From: Phymorhynchus buccinoides
Lineage: Eukaryota > Mollusca > Gastropoda > Neogastropoda > Raphitomidae
Reading direction: 5' to 3'
NCBI GenBank assembly: GCA_017654935.2
Contig: CM065684.1
Coordinates: 63,911,094-63,975,093 of the forward strand
Length of the DNA: 64,000 nucleotides
Of the stretch, positions 12,607 to 23,341 are shown piece by piece; within the stretch, counting starts at the first letter, position 1, and each line of letters starts with the position of its first letter. The notes under the pieces were generated by a model that saw nothing but the letters and a program-made list of their open reading frames with translations, ran no database searches and was not told the DNA's origin. The translations under genes and the position numbers were made by a program.

Positions 12607-14019
12607 ATGGCGTGCAGCATGGAAGATATTGAAAAGCTACTAAATATGTCGGACATAAGCTCCGAAGACTCCATCTTTTGTGCGAGTAAGGTGTTTCACA
12701 CTGCTCCAACCTCAAAAGAGGATGTAATCGCAAGCGTTTCTGACACCCCAAACAAAAAAAGAAAAAAGAGAAAATCAAGAAAATCAAAAGTGAACGAAAA
12801 TGAAAGCCTCAGTTCAGAGGAAAACCAACCTCAAGAAAAGAAAAACAGAGAAGAACTCAGAACGATGGAGGGAGTGGGGAACTTAGTTCCCCTTCCCCTA
12901 ACTCCAAACATCATTATTTTGGACTCTGTAAACCAAGAAAGGGAGACCTCTAAGGCACCCTCCCCTAGTCAAATAGAAAAATCCCCAATCGAGGTTGAAT
13001 CCATCAGGGACCCTACTGAAAAACAAAAAAATAACGTTGAAAAGACTGTCTCTCAGAAGACAAGTGAACAGGACAACACAGATCTTGATTCAGAGGAAAC
13101 AGATGATGAGGGGGACTTCGTCCAAGTCAAAAATCGACGAAGACGCCCCCCCTCTCATCTCACAAACCAAGTTCCCCCAGTATATTTGGAGTTCCCAGTG
13201 ATCCTGGAGGATATGGGCACTGGCACTGCCACCTTCAGGTCGCTGGGACCCACAACAAATTTTAAACTTTTCCGTAGCAACGTGGGGGACATCCTTAGTC
13301 AGAGGCCTCTATCAGGGAACAGATGGCTGATTGGCTGCACATCAGCCAAACAACAACAAAAACTGGCCAATATGACGACTATAGCATCCATCAACATTAA
13401 ATGCTCAATACCTGAGGCTACCACTGAGGGAGTAGTGAGACCAATCCCCTTCGAGGAAGACCTTGACGATCTCCTCAGATACATTCCAGAGGCCAAAGCA
13501 ATACTTAGATTAAAGAACAGAGACAGCACGGAATCCCGAGCTATCAAAATCACTTTTCGAAAACCCATTTTGCCTGCGCTGGTCAGGATCGATGCCCAGG
13601 AGTTCCCTGTGGCCCCATACGTCGCACCAGTGCGACGGTGCCGCAGGTGTGCACGATATGGGCACGGTCCAGGTCAGTGCAGAACAAAAATCGAAATCTG
13701 TACCAGGTGCTCCGCCCCTGGACACTCATCAAAAGATTGTAACAATAACCCAAACTGCATTAACTGTGGCGGCGGACATTCCGCTGCCTACCAAGGCTGC
13801 CCTCAGTACCAGTTGAGACTGAGGGCAAACAGAATAAGGGGAGAGGCGTTCCTCCCCTACAGTGAAGCCATCAGACGAGCAAAACATGACATTCAAACAG
13901 AAAAAGAACAAGAAGAAAACAAGCCAAAGCCACACCCACCCATTGTAGATCACTCCTGGAGAATCCAAACCACCCCAAGCCACAAACCCTTTGTCTCATA
14001 TGCTAATAAACTGAAATAA
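12607..14019 (+). CDS. Gag-like ORF1 protein of a non-LTR retrotransposon (zinc-knuckle)
   Basis: This encodes a nucleic-acid-binding protein of the ORF1/gag type found in Jockey- and I-like LINEs, which packages element RNA. The ATG sits in a near-ideal context (CCACCATGG). Residues 1-180 are charged and low-complexity, with lysine-rich KKRKKRKSRKSK near residue 60, a possible nuclear signal. Residues about 195-345 form the RNA-binding-like globular part. Residues about 345-410 hold three Cys/His clusters: CRRCARYGHGPGQC, CTRCSAPGHSSKDC and CINCGGGHSAAYQGC. The ORF stops at TAA 14017-14019, but the same frame stays open afterwards (next entry), so the stop may be a mutation. No endonuclease or reverse transcriptase follows within the next 2 kb or more. 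It could be a non-autonomous ORF1-only element or a domesticated gag. Confidence 0.82.
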   Translation: MACSMEDIEKLLNMSDISSEDSIFCASKVFHTAPTSKEDVIASVSDTPNKKRKKRKSRKSKVNENESLSSEENQPQEKKNREELRTMEGVGNLVPLPLTPNIIILDSVNQERETSKAPSPSQIEKSPIEVESIRDPTEKQKNNVEKTVSQKTSEQDNTDLDSEETDDEGDFVQVKNRRRRPPSHLTNQVPPVYLEFPVILEDMGTGTATFRSLGPTTNFKLFRSNVGDILSQRPLSGNRWLIGCTSAKQQQKLANMTTIASINIKCSIPEATTEGVVRPIPFEEDLDDLLRYIPEAKAILRLKNRDSTESRAIKITFRKPILPALVRIDAQEFPVAPYVAPVRRCRRCARYGHGPGQCRTKIEICTRCSAPGHSSKDCNNNPNCINCGGGHSAAYQGCPQYQLRLRANRIRGEAFLPYSEAIRRAKHDIQTEKEQEENKPKPHPPIVDHSWRIQTTPSHKPFVSYANKLK

Positions 14020-14604
14020 AACAAACAAACAACAGTCCCCGTGAAAGAAAATACAAACACTGAGCTTCCAATTCTGGAAGAACAAATCATGGAAGAATCC
14101 TCTTCCCCCACAATAAAGGAAAAACCAAAAAGAAAAAAGATCAGAAAAAGATCTCACAGAAAACACTCTGAAAAAACCTCGGAAAGAATTACAGAAGAAA
14201 AAGTGGAACAGATGATTTCAAAACAACTGGAAAAAATGACCGAGACAATCATGACGACAATAACTAAACATATGGACGACACACTGACAAAACAAACTCA
14301 TACAACAACCTCTCAACTTGTTAATCTTAATATCCCCAAAGAAGAAAACAAATCTCTGAAAGAATCCTTCATAACCCGTATTCTACGAAGTCTGGCACAA
14401 GCCAGAACTTCCAACCAACCAAAATCTCTGATCGAGGACTTGTCCTCTTTAATAACTGAATCAGAGGATCTCCCTACTGACCCTAAGAATGCTATGAACA
14501 TCCTTCAACTGGCCGAGATTGCCTGTGGTGCCTCCCCAGCGCCACAGGGTGTAAGACACAGACTGGGTTCGCAGAAAGCGAAACCCAAAGTCCTACCTTA
14601 ACAT
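14020..14604 (+). pseudogene. In-frame continuation of the gag-like ORF after a TAA
   Basis: The same reading frame as the preceding ORF continues after the TAA for about 190 codons to a stop at 14599-14601. It is rich in Lys, Glu and Thr, with a likely coiled-coil segment (KVEQMISKQLEKMTETIMTT). Amino-acid bias matches the upstream part. This suggests one original protein of roughly 660 residues broken by a single stop, or a stop used by readthrough. No methionine in good context begins this segment. Confidence 0.55.
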
Positions 14605-16629
14605 TCATATCAAACTAGTCAGTAAAATTCCCTTTAAATCTTACAGAAACCACTTTTACTGGTGGGAATAGAGTCCCTCTGGTGTGCGGGCCGTATACCT
14701 GTCTGCATTCCCGCCCCCCTCTTCCCCCTTCTCCCTTTTATCTAAAATATGTGCCGATGGGCTGAAGTGACTCTTTTGAGCCCACGATCTTTTAAAATCC
14801 CTTCTCCTATGCAGATAGGTGTCCGGTACGCACAACGGGGGCTTCTCTCGTAACCGTTGCGTTTTGCGCTTGTGCTCCCCCCCCTTTTTGGGATTGCCCA
14901 TGCGGTGACCTGTCACTGCTCGGGGCGGAGAGGAGGGGTCCCTTCCCCTCCCTCCCTCCGTTCCGAGCACACAGGAGTCGTTAACCATCCCCACCCTCAA
15001 CTCTCTTACCATCTCTCTAAAACCATCTAGAGCTTAAATATAAATAAGAAAAACTTCTATTTATTTCACTTAAATCTCAGACTCCATCATGACATCAGGG
15101 GCGGGAGAGTCTTTGTTGCTACCCCCCCCTGGGATCAGATGGAACATATAAAATTACTTATAACAATGGAGGCCTCTGGCGGTATGTCCCCCCACTCATA
15201 AACAACTTCATATAAAATAATGAATCTTGACTAGATTTCATTTATTTAAATAATTAAATCACATATGGTCATGTAACAGACCAAAATATACATAAAACAA
15301 ACCAGATTTTAATAGCAACTTTTAATATAACTATGAAACCTCAATAGTTATAAACTCGTTTTTTATCAAATCTTAACCTATTTTAACATACTAAACAATT
15401 TTAAAGATATAGATTTTAATAAAACAATCTTAAAACTATGTATAAAACGTCCTAAAAGGACAGGTTCAATCAATAAATAAAGGGTACACACATAGCAGTG
15501 GTGTACAAAGTTTCCTGGGAAAAGAAAACGAAACGACTGGCTCGTATAACCAACTCGTTATAGACGGACCCAGATTAAAACTGGATTTATATACATAAAA
15601 GATAAATTTGTGGGGGTTGAGTCCCACAGCTTGACCAAAGCAGAAAACAAATCTTTAACATAACTTTTAACAATTTTACATACTCACATATGTGAAAATA
15701 ACACCATGCTCTGTCCTATGGACAAGATTAAATAAGTTAAACACTTAACAAATTTTAACATAGATTAAAATTCAACTTAGGCATATTTTAAATAAGTTTT
15801 TCTAAAAACAATAACTTTACTTGTAAAAGGTCTAAACAGCTTGTTTGTAAAAGTTGTGTACATAATAACAATGTACATATCAATATTAATAACCTTTGGC
15901 CAAATAACTTTTGATCTAAGGAACAAAAGACAACAGTTGCCATTGAACTAAATAAATTCACAGCTAAAAACTTCTAGGTAGCTATTAGTTGTATTGAGTC
16001 CTAAGGGACAAAAACCTAATAGGATAGTCTTATATAAAAGTGATGTACATATAGAAAATGGAAATAAAACAATAAATTTTACTTTTACATAACCTTTTTT
16101 TTTAGGTTTTTTAAACTGTATATCAGCTTGTATACAGACTTATGCCTGTCAAGAATTTTAATAATAAAGCTCTTCCCGAGCACAAACACGGATTTTTTTT
16201 TTATCAAATAGCTCAGTTGAGCCTAAAAAGCATGAATTTTAAACTGTAGCCCTGGTTTTTTTTAATCAGACCTCCTCCAATCTGCCAGACTTAAAAGCAA
16301 ACAGCTAAATATCTTTTAAAAGCAAAATATTTTATCACAAACATAAATTTTATATTCTTCAGCTTGCGCTATTAAAATAAAAATCCTTTATAAAAACTCT
16401 GTTAAAACAAATAACTTATTCTTTTAAACTTCATCTTATAAAACTTAAAATCCACCTTTTTTCCAGGATCTTTATAAATTAAAATGCCTCAAATAGTCTT
16501 TTGACTCAGAGGGCGTAAAATCTCTATTTTTCTCTCTCTCAAATACTTACGGAAATAATATTTTTTCAGATTAGAAGAAATAAACACAGCAGCACCGTTG
16601 TAAGAAAAGAAAAAGAAGAAGCAATATTT
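14605..16629. other. Non-coding DNA after the gag-like ORF
   Basis: 14650-15010 is C-rich, with several C runs and a pyrimidine-rich strand. 15010-16500 is strongly A/T-rich with no ORF of note and no reverse transcriptase signature in any frame. It may be the 3' part of the gag-bearing element. Confidence 0.45.
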
Positions 16630-17130
16630 CGGGGCACCCTGACGGATTTTTTTGTGCAAGAAACACGTCGAGGTCACCAGAAAGACAGCCTTTTCGAGGA
16701 TCGGAACTCTCACTTTGCTCTGGTTTCCTAGCCAAACCGTCAAAATGGCAGTTCCTCCCTGGCGGAGTTGCCAGAGAGAGAAGCAATTTTGGACGGGGTG
16801 GGTGGATGCCACTGAGAGTGGTTGAAGCTTTTTTTCTTTGTAGCGGTGCAGTACAAAACAAATTGGAGCTATTTCCTTTGTTGTGTTTAGAACTCCTTTT
16901 GGTAAACTGTATAAAAACTGTATAAAAGGCTTGTATTGTGGACATTTTGTGCCAACGATTTGGTCTAACGGCAGACTTCCATCACTGACCTCCGCCAAGG
17001 AGGAATCGCCGATTTGACGGTTTGATTTCTAGGAAACCAGAGCAAAGTGAGTGTTGCGATCTCCGTAAAGGGTGTTTTCCTGGTGATCTCGACTTGTTTC
17101 TTGCAAAAATGTATCCGTCAGGGTCTCCCT
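16630..17130. mobile_element. TTAA-type TIR element, family T1 (second copy)
   Basis: The left end is GGGGCACCCTGACGGAT. The right end reverse-complemented is AGGGAGACCCTGACGGAT, followed by TTAA at 17131-17134. The left flank does not keep TTAA (ATATTTC), so that end has decayed. Inverted arms and the inner segments GACGGTTTGATTTCTAGGAA and CTCACTTTGCTCTGGTTTCC match the copy at 7158-7564. No transposase is encoded. Confidence 0.75.
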
Positions 17131-17261
17131 TTAAAACTTTTTACGAAAACGTTAGCTCACAAAACATTTCTTGCCCTAAAAACATCCCATGTCATCCAAA
17201 TATAATAAGTGATTAAAACTCGGAAACAAATTTTGATACTATATTTTGATTATTAAGAAAA

Positions 17262-17365
17262 TCAGGACTTTCCTACAATACCTCCAGGATCGTCCCACTA
17301 TCTTTATAGTTATTAATGTCCCATTATGTGCCTGTTTCAGGCCGGGCGACGTTAAACGAACTTTC
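17262..17365 (-). mobile_element. SINE-like repeat, family D1 (diverged)
   Basis: On the minus strand it shows GTTTAACGTCGCCCGGCCTG and GGAACGATCC-like sequence, truncated at its 3' side. It is the most diverged copy in the window. Confidence 0.6.
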
Positions 17366-17529
17366 ACCTCATCCAAAAAAAGGTCACAGAAAAAAAATCG
17401 TAACGCACGTGGAGAAAAGAGTTGATTGTAGATGCAAACAAAAAAAGTAAAAAGAAAAAGAAGAAACTAGGAAAATAAAATAAAAGGAGAGAATGAAAGA
17501 CAGGCGACCAACCACCACTTATCATCATC

Positions 17530-17551
17530 ATATAGTAATTTGGCAAGTGTC

Positions 17552-17595
<44 letters not shown>

Positions 17596-18157
17596 GAAAC
17601 ACGAAACGGGCCTTATAACTCCGCCGTTTTTCGACCGAATCGCTTCAAATTTGCTGTGAGCCCTAACGGGCCGATGGCAACGGCAATCGAGGCGGTCGTG
17701 TCATTTGCGCGGTTTCGCAAATGCGCGAAACGCGCATCCGCCGGACTCTCGGCGCCCGTATCTCCGGTGTTTCTGGATCGATTGCCTTCGACTTTGGCAG
17801 GAAGATGACCGGGGACGGTGACTATCCATGTACCAAACCGGAAGCGAATCGGTTCAGAAACGCGCGCGCTATACGACTCCGCCGTTTCTTAACCGAATCG
17901 CTTCAAATTTGCTGTACTCAGCGTTACCAGTACTTGGCGTTACCGTTACTAGGCGTTACTGGGACTCGGATTTGCGCTAGTTCTTTTTAAAAATCACTAG
18001 CGCAAACGGCGGAGTTATTCGTGAAAAGGTGAAGCGGCGTATAGCGCGCGCGTTTCTTGCCGTTGCCATCGCCCCGTTAGGGCTCACAACAAATTAAAAG
18101 CGATTCGGTCGAAAACGTTATAAGGCCCGTTTTGTGTTTCACACACACACACACACA

Positions 18158-18194
<37 letters not shown>

Positions 18195-18235
18195 GGACAC
18201 GGACACGGACACGGACACTTGGCTTATTACTATAT
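17530..18235. mobile_element. Foldback element with microsatellites in both arms
   Basis: The arms start ATATAGTAAT and GGCAAGTGTCC on the left, and the right arm reverse-complements to the same sequence. Each arm then carries a (GT)n run (17552-17592 and, inverted, 18141-18192). After that comes AAACGGGCCTTATAACTCCG on the left and its near-complement on the right. The interior repeats GCCGTTTTTCGACCGAATCG-type sequence. No ORF of significance was found. Confidence 0.72.
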
Positions 18236-18510
18236 GTGAATGATCAAATCAAATCAAATCAAATCAAATCATCTTTATTATCTCATAACTGAGAAATTGC
18301 AGCCAGGTGCACATAAGAAAAACAGCAACAATAAACACATTTATCAACAACAACAAAAACCACAACACATTTATCAACAATTAAAGAATATAAACTAATA
18401 ACTAATAACACTGCAATATTGTAGTTAACAAACTGGACGAATACGAATACAAATTCAATCCCAAGGAGATGGACAGGCTGCTCAGCAAAACAATCACTCA
18501 ATGCAGTGCA

Positions 18511-19266
18511 TTAAGAGTTCAACAGATGAATTGATCTTGGTAAGAAAGTTTTCTGTGCTCTTATTTTCAGTTTTAGAGTTCTGTATCGACGGCCCGATGG
18601 TAATACTTCATAGTATTTTGCCAGAACATGACTGTTATCATTAAGAATTTTCCTGGCTTTCTTGACTACTTGTCTGTCATACAACTCTTGCATACCACTC
18701 TGCCTTGCACCCACAACTTTACTACACACATTCACCATATCACTCAACACACGCTTACTTTTTACACTCAAGCTTCCATACCAACAGATAAATGACACAG
18801 TAAGAACAGATTCAATGCAACATCGGTAGTAGGTTTGAAGAATATCTGAACAGACACCAATATTCCTTAGCCTCTGTAAACAAAAGATCCTGGACTGACT
18901 CTTCTTATGTATATGCTCAATGTGTTTATCAAAAGTAAGTTTCTTGTCTAAAACTGTGCCTAGGTATTTGTACTCATCAATTCTTTCAACCGTTTCACCA
19001 TCAATTTCCAAATGTGGCACTGGCACTGGGTTTCTACGAAAATCTACAAGCAGTTCTTTTGTTTTAACAACATTTAAATCCAGATAATTATCTTTGCACC
19101 ATGAACAAAACCTTTTGACTTCACTGAAGTACACAGAATCAGAGTTTGACAAATCTTCGATGGCAGAATCATCTGAGTATTTAATGACAGGTTTCTTCAG
19201 TGCCTCTACAGTCGTTTGTGTACAATGTAAAAAGAACTGGGGACAAAACTGTTCCTTGGGGGGCAC
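18511..19266 (-). pseudogene. LINE ORF2, second half of reverse transcriptase (frameshifted)
   Basis: It continues the preceding ORF in another frame. Coding similarity resumes near 19200 with VIKYSDDSAIEDL; the YSDD tetrad replaces the usual YADD/FADD catalytic motif. Then follow DYLDLNV-type and DEYKYLGTVLD motifs and the thumb/C-terminal region ending TFLPRSIHLLNS. One net single-base frameshift separates the two halves. Confidence 0.85.
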
Positions 19267-21445
19267 CTGTAGAAGTCGAACGTTCTGAGGAGATTGCAGA
19301 TTGAAAGCGGACAGACTGAGTTCTATTGCGTAGGAAATTGGTTATCCAGAGAATGAGCTTGGGGTTAACATTCAGGTCTAGTAGTTTCTGGGCCAGTAGA
19401 TGGGGCTGTATTGTATTGAAGGCAGAGGAGAAATCGATGAATAAAATACGAACAAAAGAGTTGGGGGTATTTAAGTGAAGAAAGGCATTGTGAAGAAGGG
19501 TCAGTAAGGCATCGTCTGTTCCTCTACACCGTTTGTAGGCAAACTGAAAGGGGTCAAGGAGTAGGTTAGTGAAAGAAAGAAGGCGATGAAGGACGATCTT
19601 TTCAAAACATTTCATGGCAATAGACGTTAAGGCAACAGGGCGGTAATCGTTCAGTGTGGCAGGGTTCTTTTTCTTAGGGACAGGAGTAACTGTAGAATTT
19701 TTCCAGATACATGGTACAACACAATCACGTAAAGACCAGTTAAATAGAGAGCAAAACACACCACACAATTGAGAACAGCATGCTTTCAACAATCTTCCAC
19801 ACACATTATCTGGTCCCACAGCTTTCCTCACATTTAGTTTCTGAAATATGGACTGAACATCTCTTTCTTGAACCTCAAATTCATGATCTTCATTTGCATT
19901 GATAATTTTTTCTCTTAACTGTGATGTTACCCCGTTTAGATCTCCCTCTAGATCATTTCTTTCAAACCGACAATAAAAGTCATTTAGCTCATTAGAAAAA
20001 TCCTTCTGTTCTTCTCTGGTCATTTGGCAATTTGCTGTTCGTTTTTTTGATTGGCCGGTTAGAGTTCGAAGCCCATCCCATGCATCTAAGATTCTGCCTG
20101 TCTGAAACTGCTGTTCTACTTTATCCTTATACTCCCTCTGCCCCTTCCTTAACTCCCCTCTAAGTTTAGATTGAACCACTTTTCTTTCTCTTTTATCTCC
20201 TGTTTGAAAGGCTACTTTCTTCTCATTTAAAACTGATTTAATAGACTTGGAAATCCACGGTTTGTTGTTGGGAAAAATCTTTATAATCTTTGATGGAATG
20301 ATCATATCTTCACAAAAATTAATGTAAGACGTAACAACATCAGCAGCTTCATGCACAGTTTCACAGGAATCAGTCAGCACACTCCAGTCAGTACATTCAA
20401 AACAACCCCTCAATTCATCCACACTCTCGGTCGTCCACTCTTTCACGCTCTTTTTCACCACAGGTTCAGTTTGTATTTTGGGTCTGTAGGCAGGGATAAG
20501 TTGCACGGTGTCGTGGTCGGAAGCACCCACTGGTGGTAGAGGTAGAGATCTATATGCATTGGGAATATTGCCGTAACATAAGTCAATAGTCTTCTTCTGA
20601 CGAGTAAAACATGTCACATACTGTTTAAAAGAGGGTAGAGTTTTACGCAAGTCACAGTGATTAAAGTCACCAACGATGAAGCAGGGGGCATCAGCAGAAA
20701 TCAACTGTAGCTCTCTGACGACAGCAGCTATCTCCCTTCCAGCGCGTACAGCAGAGGTCTTGTCAAACACAGGGGCATACACAACTGTCAAAAAGACACG
20801 ACCAAACTCGCGAGGAAGATAACGCGGCCTGAGAGACACAGAGAGCAGTTCAATGTCTTGTGTACACACACGCTTCTTTACGGTTACATTCGCACTATCA
20901 CACCAGCTTTCATTCACATATAAGCAAACACCACCACCCATTTGCTTTCCCACTTTCTCACAGTCTCTATCAACTCTGTACGGCACACCAAAACCATCAA
21001 TTGCAACATTCTCATCACGAACTTTCTCAGTCAACCAAGTTTCCGTAAAACAGAGTACACATGAGTTTCTATATTCACTTAAAAATTGACAATTTGCCTG
21101 GATTTCGTCTAAGTTACAGTTCTTTCCGTTCGGGTTGATAGATCTGACGTTTGATAGAATCATGGATGGTAGGGGCAGTTTAGATCTGTTTCTTCTCATT
21201 CTTCTTCTCACTCCTCCTCTCTGTCCCCTCTTTCGTTCTTTCTTCTTTCTAGCCGTACTCTCACTCTCACTTTCACCAATCATTTCAGCAGGGAATAGTT
21301 GTCCAGAAATGGTCGAGATGTCATGGGCAGTTTGAAGACGAAGTAGAAATTCACGATCGTAGCGCAAAGCACCGGTACTAGATCTACCTTCCTGCTGCCC
21401 GCCATATCTCTCACCAGGCGTCACAAGCACAGTCAAAACACACAT
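19181..21445 (-). CDS. LINE ORF2, endonuclease and first half of reverse transcriptase
   Basis: This is a 754-codon open frame. A basic stretch (residues about 85-105, RRRMRRNRSK) precedes an APE-type endonuclease with SNVRSINPN, FTETWL, GGGVCLYV, VVYAP, GDFNH and ASDHDTVQL. These are the metal and catalytic signatures that nick target DNA. A linker of about 200 residues follows, then reverse transcriptase blocks: VRKAVGPDN, NDYRPVALTSIAMKC, FAYKRCRGTDDALL, FIDFSSAFNTI and GAPQGTVLSPVLFTLYTND. The frame ends just before the catalytic block, which is carried in the next frame by the ORF below. Upstream of the listed start the frame is open a little further and contains CVICKDSNHRHSC, a possible Cys/His cluster. 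Confidence 0.88.
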   Translation of the reverse strand: MCVLTVLVTPGERYGGQQEGRSSTGALRYDREFLLRLQTAHDISTISGQLFPAEMIGESESESTARKKKERKRGQRGGVRRRMRRNRSKLPLPSMILSNVRSINPNGKNCNLDEIQANCQFLSEYRNSCVLCFTETWLTEKVRDENVAIDGFGVPYRVDRDCEKVGKQMGGGVCLYVNESWCDSANVTVKKRVCTQDIELLSVSLRPRYLPREFGRVFLTVVYAPVFDKTSAVRAGREIAAVVRELQLISADAPCFIVGDFNHCDLRKTLPSFKQYVTCFTRQKKTIDLCYGNIPNAYRSLPLPPVGASDHDTVQLIPAYRPKIQTEPVVKKSVKEWTTESVDELRGCFECTDWSVLTDSCETVHEAADVVTSYINFCEDMIIPSKIIKIFPNNKPWISKSIKSVLNEKKVAFQTGDKRERKVVQSKLRGELRKGQREYKDKVEQQFQTGRILDAWDGLRTLTGQSKKRTANCQMTREEQKDFSNELNDFYCRFERNDLEGDLNGVTSQLREKIINANEDHEFEVQERDVQSIFQKLNVRKAVGPDNVCGRLLKACCSQLCGVFCSLFNWSLRDCVVPCIWKNSTVTPVPKKKNPATLNDYRPVALTSIAMKCFEKIVLHRLLSFTNLLLDPFQFAYKRCRGTDDALLTLLHNAFLHLNTPNSFVRILFIDFSSAFNTIQPHLLAQKLLDLNVNPKLILWITNFLRNRTQSVRFQSAISSERSTSTGAPQGTVLSPVLFTLYTNDCRGTEETCH

Positions 21446-21989
21446 GTCCGAAATACAACTATGACGATGATTAGAATCTTTGCAAATGACACAGTCTCCA
21501 TCTTTACAACTTATAATTCATCTGCATTCAACTAAAAGTTCAGGAAACAGATAAAGATAATAAAACAAGATGAAATATACAGAGACAAGTGATGATGATG
21601 ATGATGAGTGTATTGAGTATTTATGTTGTACAAATGTGATGAGATTTTTCGTGCAAAGAGGTGTATACCTAGGAAACGCCCACTCCCCAATTCTGCCCGA
21701 AATCTGTGCGGAGGACGGGTGGTGGTGGGCGTTTGCTAGGGATTTTACGGTACTTTTTCCCCCCATACAGATCCAGTACATATTTGCCTAGTTTCCGGTA
21801 TAGTGACAGTCTTGTTATTTCAAGAGTAACCGCCCTTATCGCACATTCTTGGCAGCAGACACTGAGACATTGCTAAGCACGCCTTGGAAAGTAACTTTTC
21901 CTCGTTTGTTGCATTTACATTTTTTTTTTTTTATGAAAGGGGAAGGAGTTAAAAAGTGTGTGGGGCGGTATTATAGAGGAAAACTTTTA

Positions 21990-22013
21990 CTTGCTCTCTC
22001 TCTCTCTCTCTCT

Positions 22014-22062
<49 letters not shown>

Positions 22063-22075
22063 TCTTCTTCTTCTT
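21990..22075. repeat. (CT)n(TTC)n microsatellite
   Basis: CT dinucleotides interrupted once by TTTT, then passing into a short TTC run. Confidence 0.95.
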
Positions 22076-22257
22076 GGCTAAGCGTGGCCACAATCAACAC
22101 TTTGATTATTTTGCCACGGAACCGGGGAGGTTCTATGGCTTGTACCCACGTGTCATATCCGGCCACAAGGAGCGCTCCATAGTATTGGAGACCGCCATCT
22201 TAGTCAGTAACTGTTTGAAAAATGCCCGATCGATGCTGTTTAGACGTTTAAATTCTG

Positions 22258-22288
22258 ACCGCTTCTCGGCCTTTTGGCTAAGACAGTG
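22258..22288 (+). pseudogene. U2 snRNA 5'-end fragment
   Basis: CGCTTCTCGGCC followed directly by TTTTGGCTAAGA matches the highly conserved first ~25 nucleotides of spliceosomal U2 snRNA after its initial AT. The match ends after that; the branch-site pairing region GTAGTATCTG and the Sm site are absent. It is therefore a truncated retrocopy or chimaeric fragment, not a working snRNA gene. Confidence 0.7.
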
Positions 22289-22891
22289 ATTCAGGAACAT
22301 AAATTTTTGTTTATACCCTGGTTGGTTTGTTCAGCTTGTCGTACATGGCGAAAGCCGATACGCGACGTTAAACTGAACTTCCATCCTGTTTACACACAAA
22401 TCTGACTAAGATGGCGACACTTTCGTTGGAAGGGTCGAGATGCGCACGCAGGTGGGCGGGAACCATACCACTTTTGCCGTAAGAAAGGCTCAAGGCCCGA
22501 GAAGAATTAGTGTGACAGAAGAGGGGATAGATAAAAGAGAACCATAAGCCTAGCCAACTGTTGATCTGCTGGGTTGTTGGAAGAAGGGGTAGTGGGGATG
22601 GGGCGGAGGGGAGGAGGAGAAGAAAAATGGGGGAGGGGAGGGGGGGGGGAGTATTGTACCTTGTTAGTCTGATGAACCCAGAGTGGGGTCTGCAGCAAGA
22701 GGTTGTCCGCTGAGGTGTTGCCAGACTTTGGTCACGAAGCCCTCTGGGATTCTCTCTCTCTCTACATAGGGAATGCTTATGGTTATGACTTTTACTATCT
22801 TATGTTTGTTAACTGTATCATCTTTTTGTTTGTTAAACGTTCGTCTGCTTCAACATGCCTGTGTATATAACTTATAACTTTATATAAGTGG
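22289..22891. other. Intergenic DNA
   Basis: It contains a G-rich run at 22620-22650. It also contains CTGACTAAGATGGCG near 22400, which is inverted relative to CGCCATCTTAGTCAG near 22192. No gene was found. Confidence 0.4.
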
Positions 22892-23190
22892 AGGCGCCAT
22901 GGCCGGTTGGTTAGATTCGCCGCTCGTAATCCAACTGGTTTGCGAGTGCGCTGGTTTGAACCCAGCTTGTCAGTTGTCACGGTGTTGTATCTTTGGGAAA
23001 GATACTTTACTCCTATTTCCTGGTCCTTCGGATGAGACCTAAAAGTAAAACCGAGGTCCCGTTTGCAAAATTGTATTCACTGCACTTTACAACAGTCATT
23101 ACATCGGCTACTAAACTGGAGTCCCCCAGTTTCTACAACAATGGACCGATCTATTAGATGAAGATGATGACGGTTGTTTCAAGAAAGAAG
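22892..23190 (+). mobile_element. tRNA-derived SINE
   Basis: The head has ATGGCCGGTTGGTTAGAT (A-box type) and TGGTTTGAACCC (B-box type), spaced as in a tRNA gene. The body has TCCTTCGGATGAGACCTAAA and ACCGAGGTCCCGT, shared with the SINEs at 24099 and 40630. The tail is GATGAAGATGATG-like. Confidence 0.75.
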
Positions 23191-23341
23191 AGAAGAAAGA
23201 AGTATCTAAGCACACACAGGCATGCACACACGTATGGATGCTCCTTCTTTTAGGATGTCCTGAATTGCAGGACTTTTTAATTGCCTAGAGCCACACAAAA
23301 TAACACTCCATAAACTTCTGTGCACAGACACTCCCACAACC

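Larger units (their letters stand above)
18240..21530 (-). mobile_element. Near-full-length LINE (L2/CR1-like)
   Basis: It runs on the minus strand from an endonuclease/reverse-transcriptase ORF to a 3' UTR. The 3' end has AATAAAGATG followed by (TGATT)n at 18242-18272, a microsatellite tail usual for this group. No first ORF is seen, so the 5' end is probably truncated near 21530. The polyprotein is broken once by a frameshift near 19195. The foldback element at 17530-18235 abuts its 3' tail. Confidence 0.88.

Noticed and set aside
14656..15012. 118-codon minus-strand frame
   Set aside because: C-rich region with no homology; probably chance openness.
22895..22970. A real tRNA gene at the SINE head (also at 24099, 40630 and the minus-strand heads)
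   Set aside because: A and B boxes are present but the acceptor stem and anticodon arm cannot be folded by eye, and a shared SINE body follows each.
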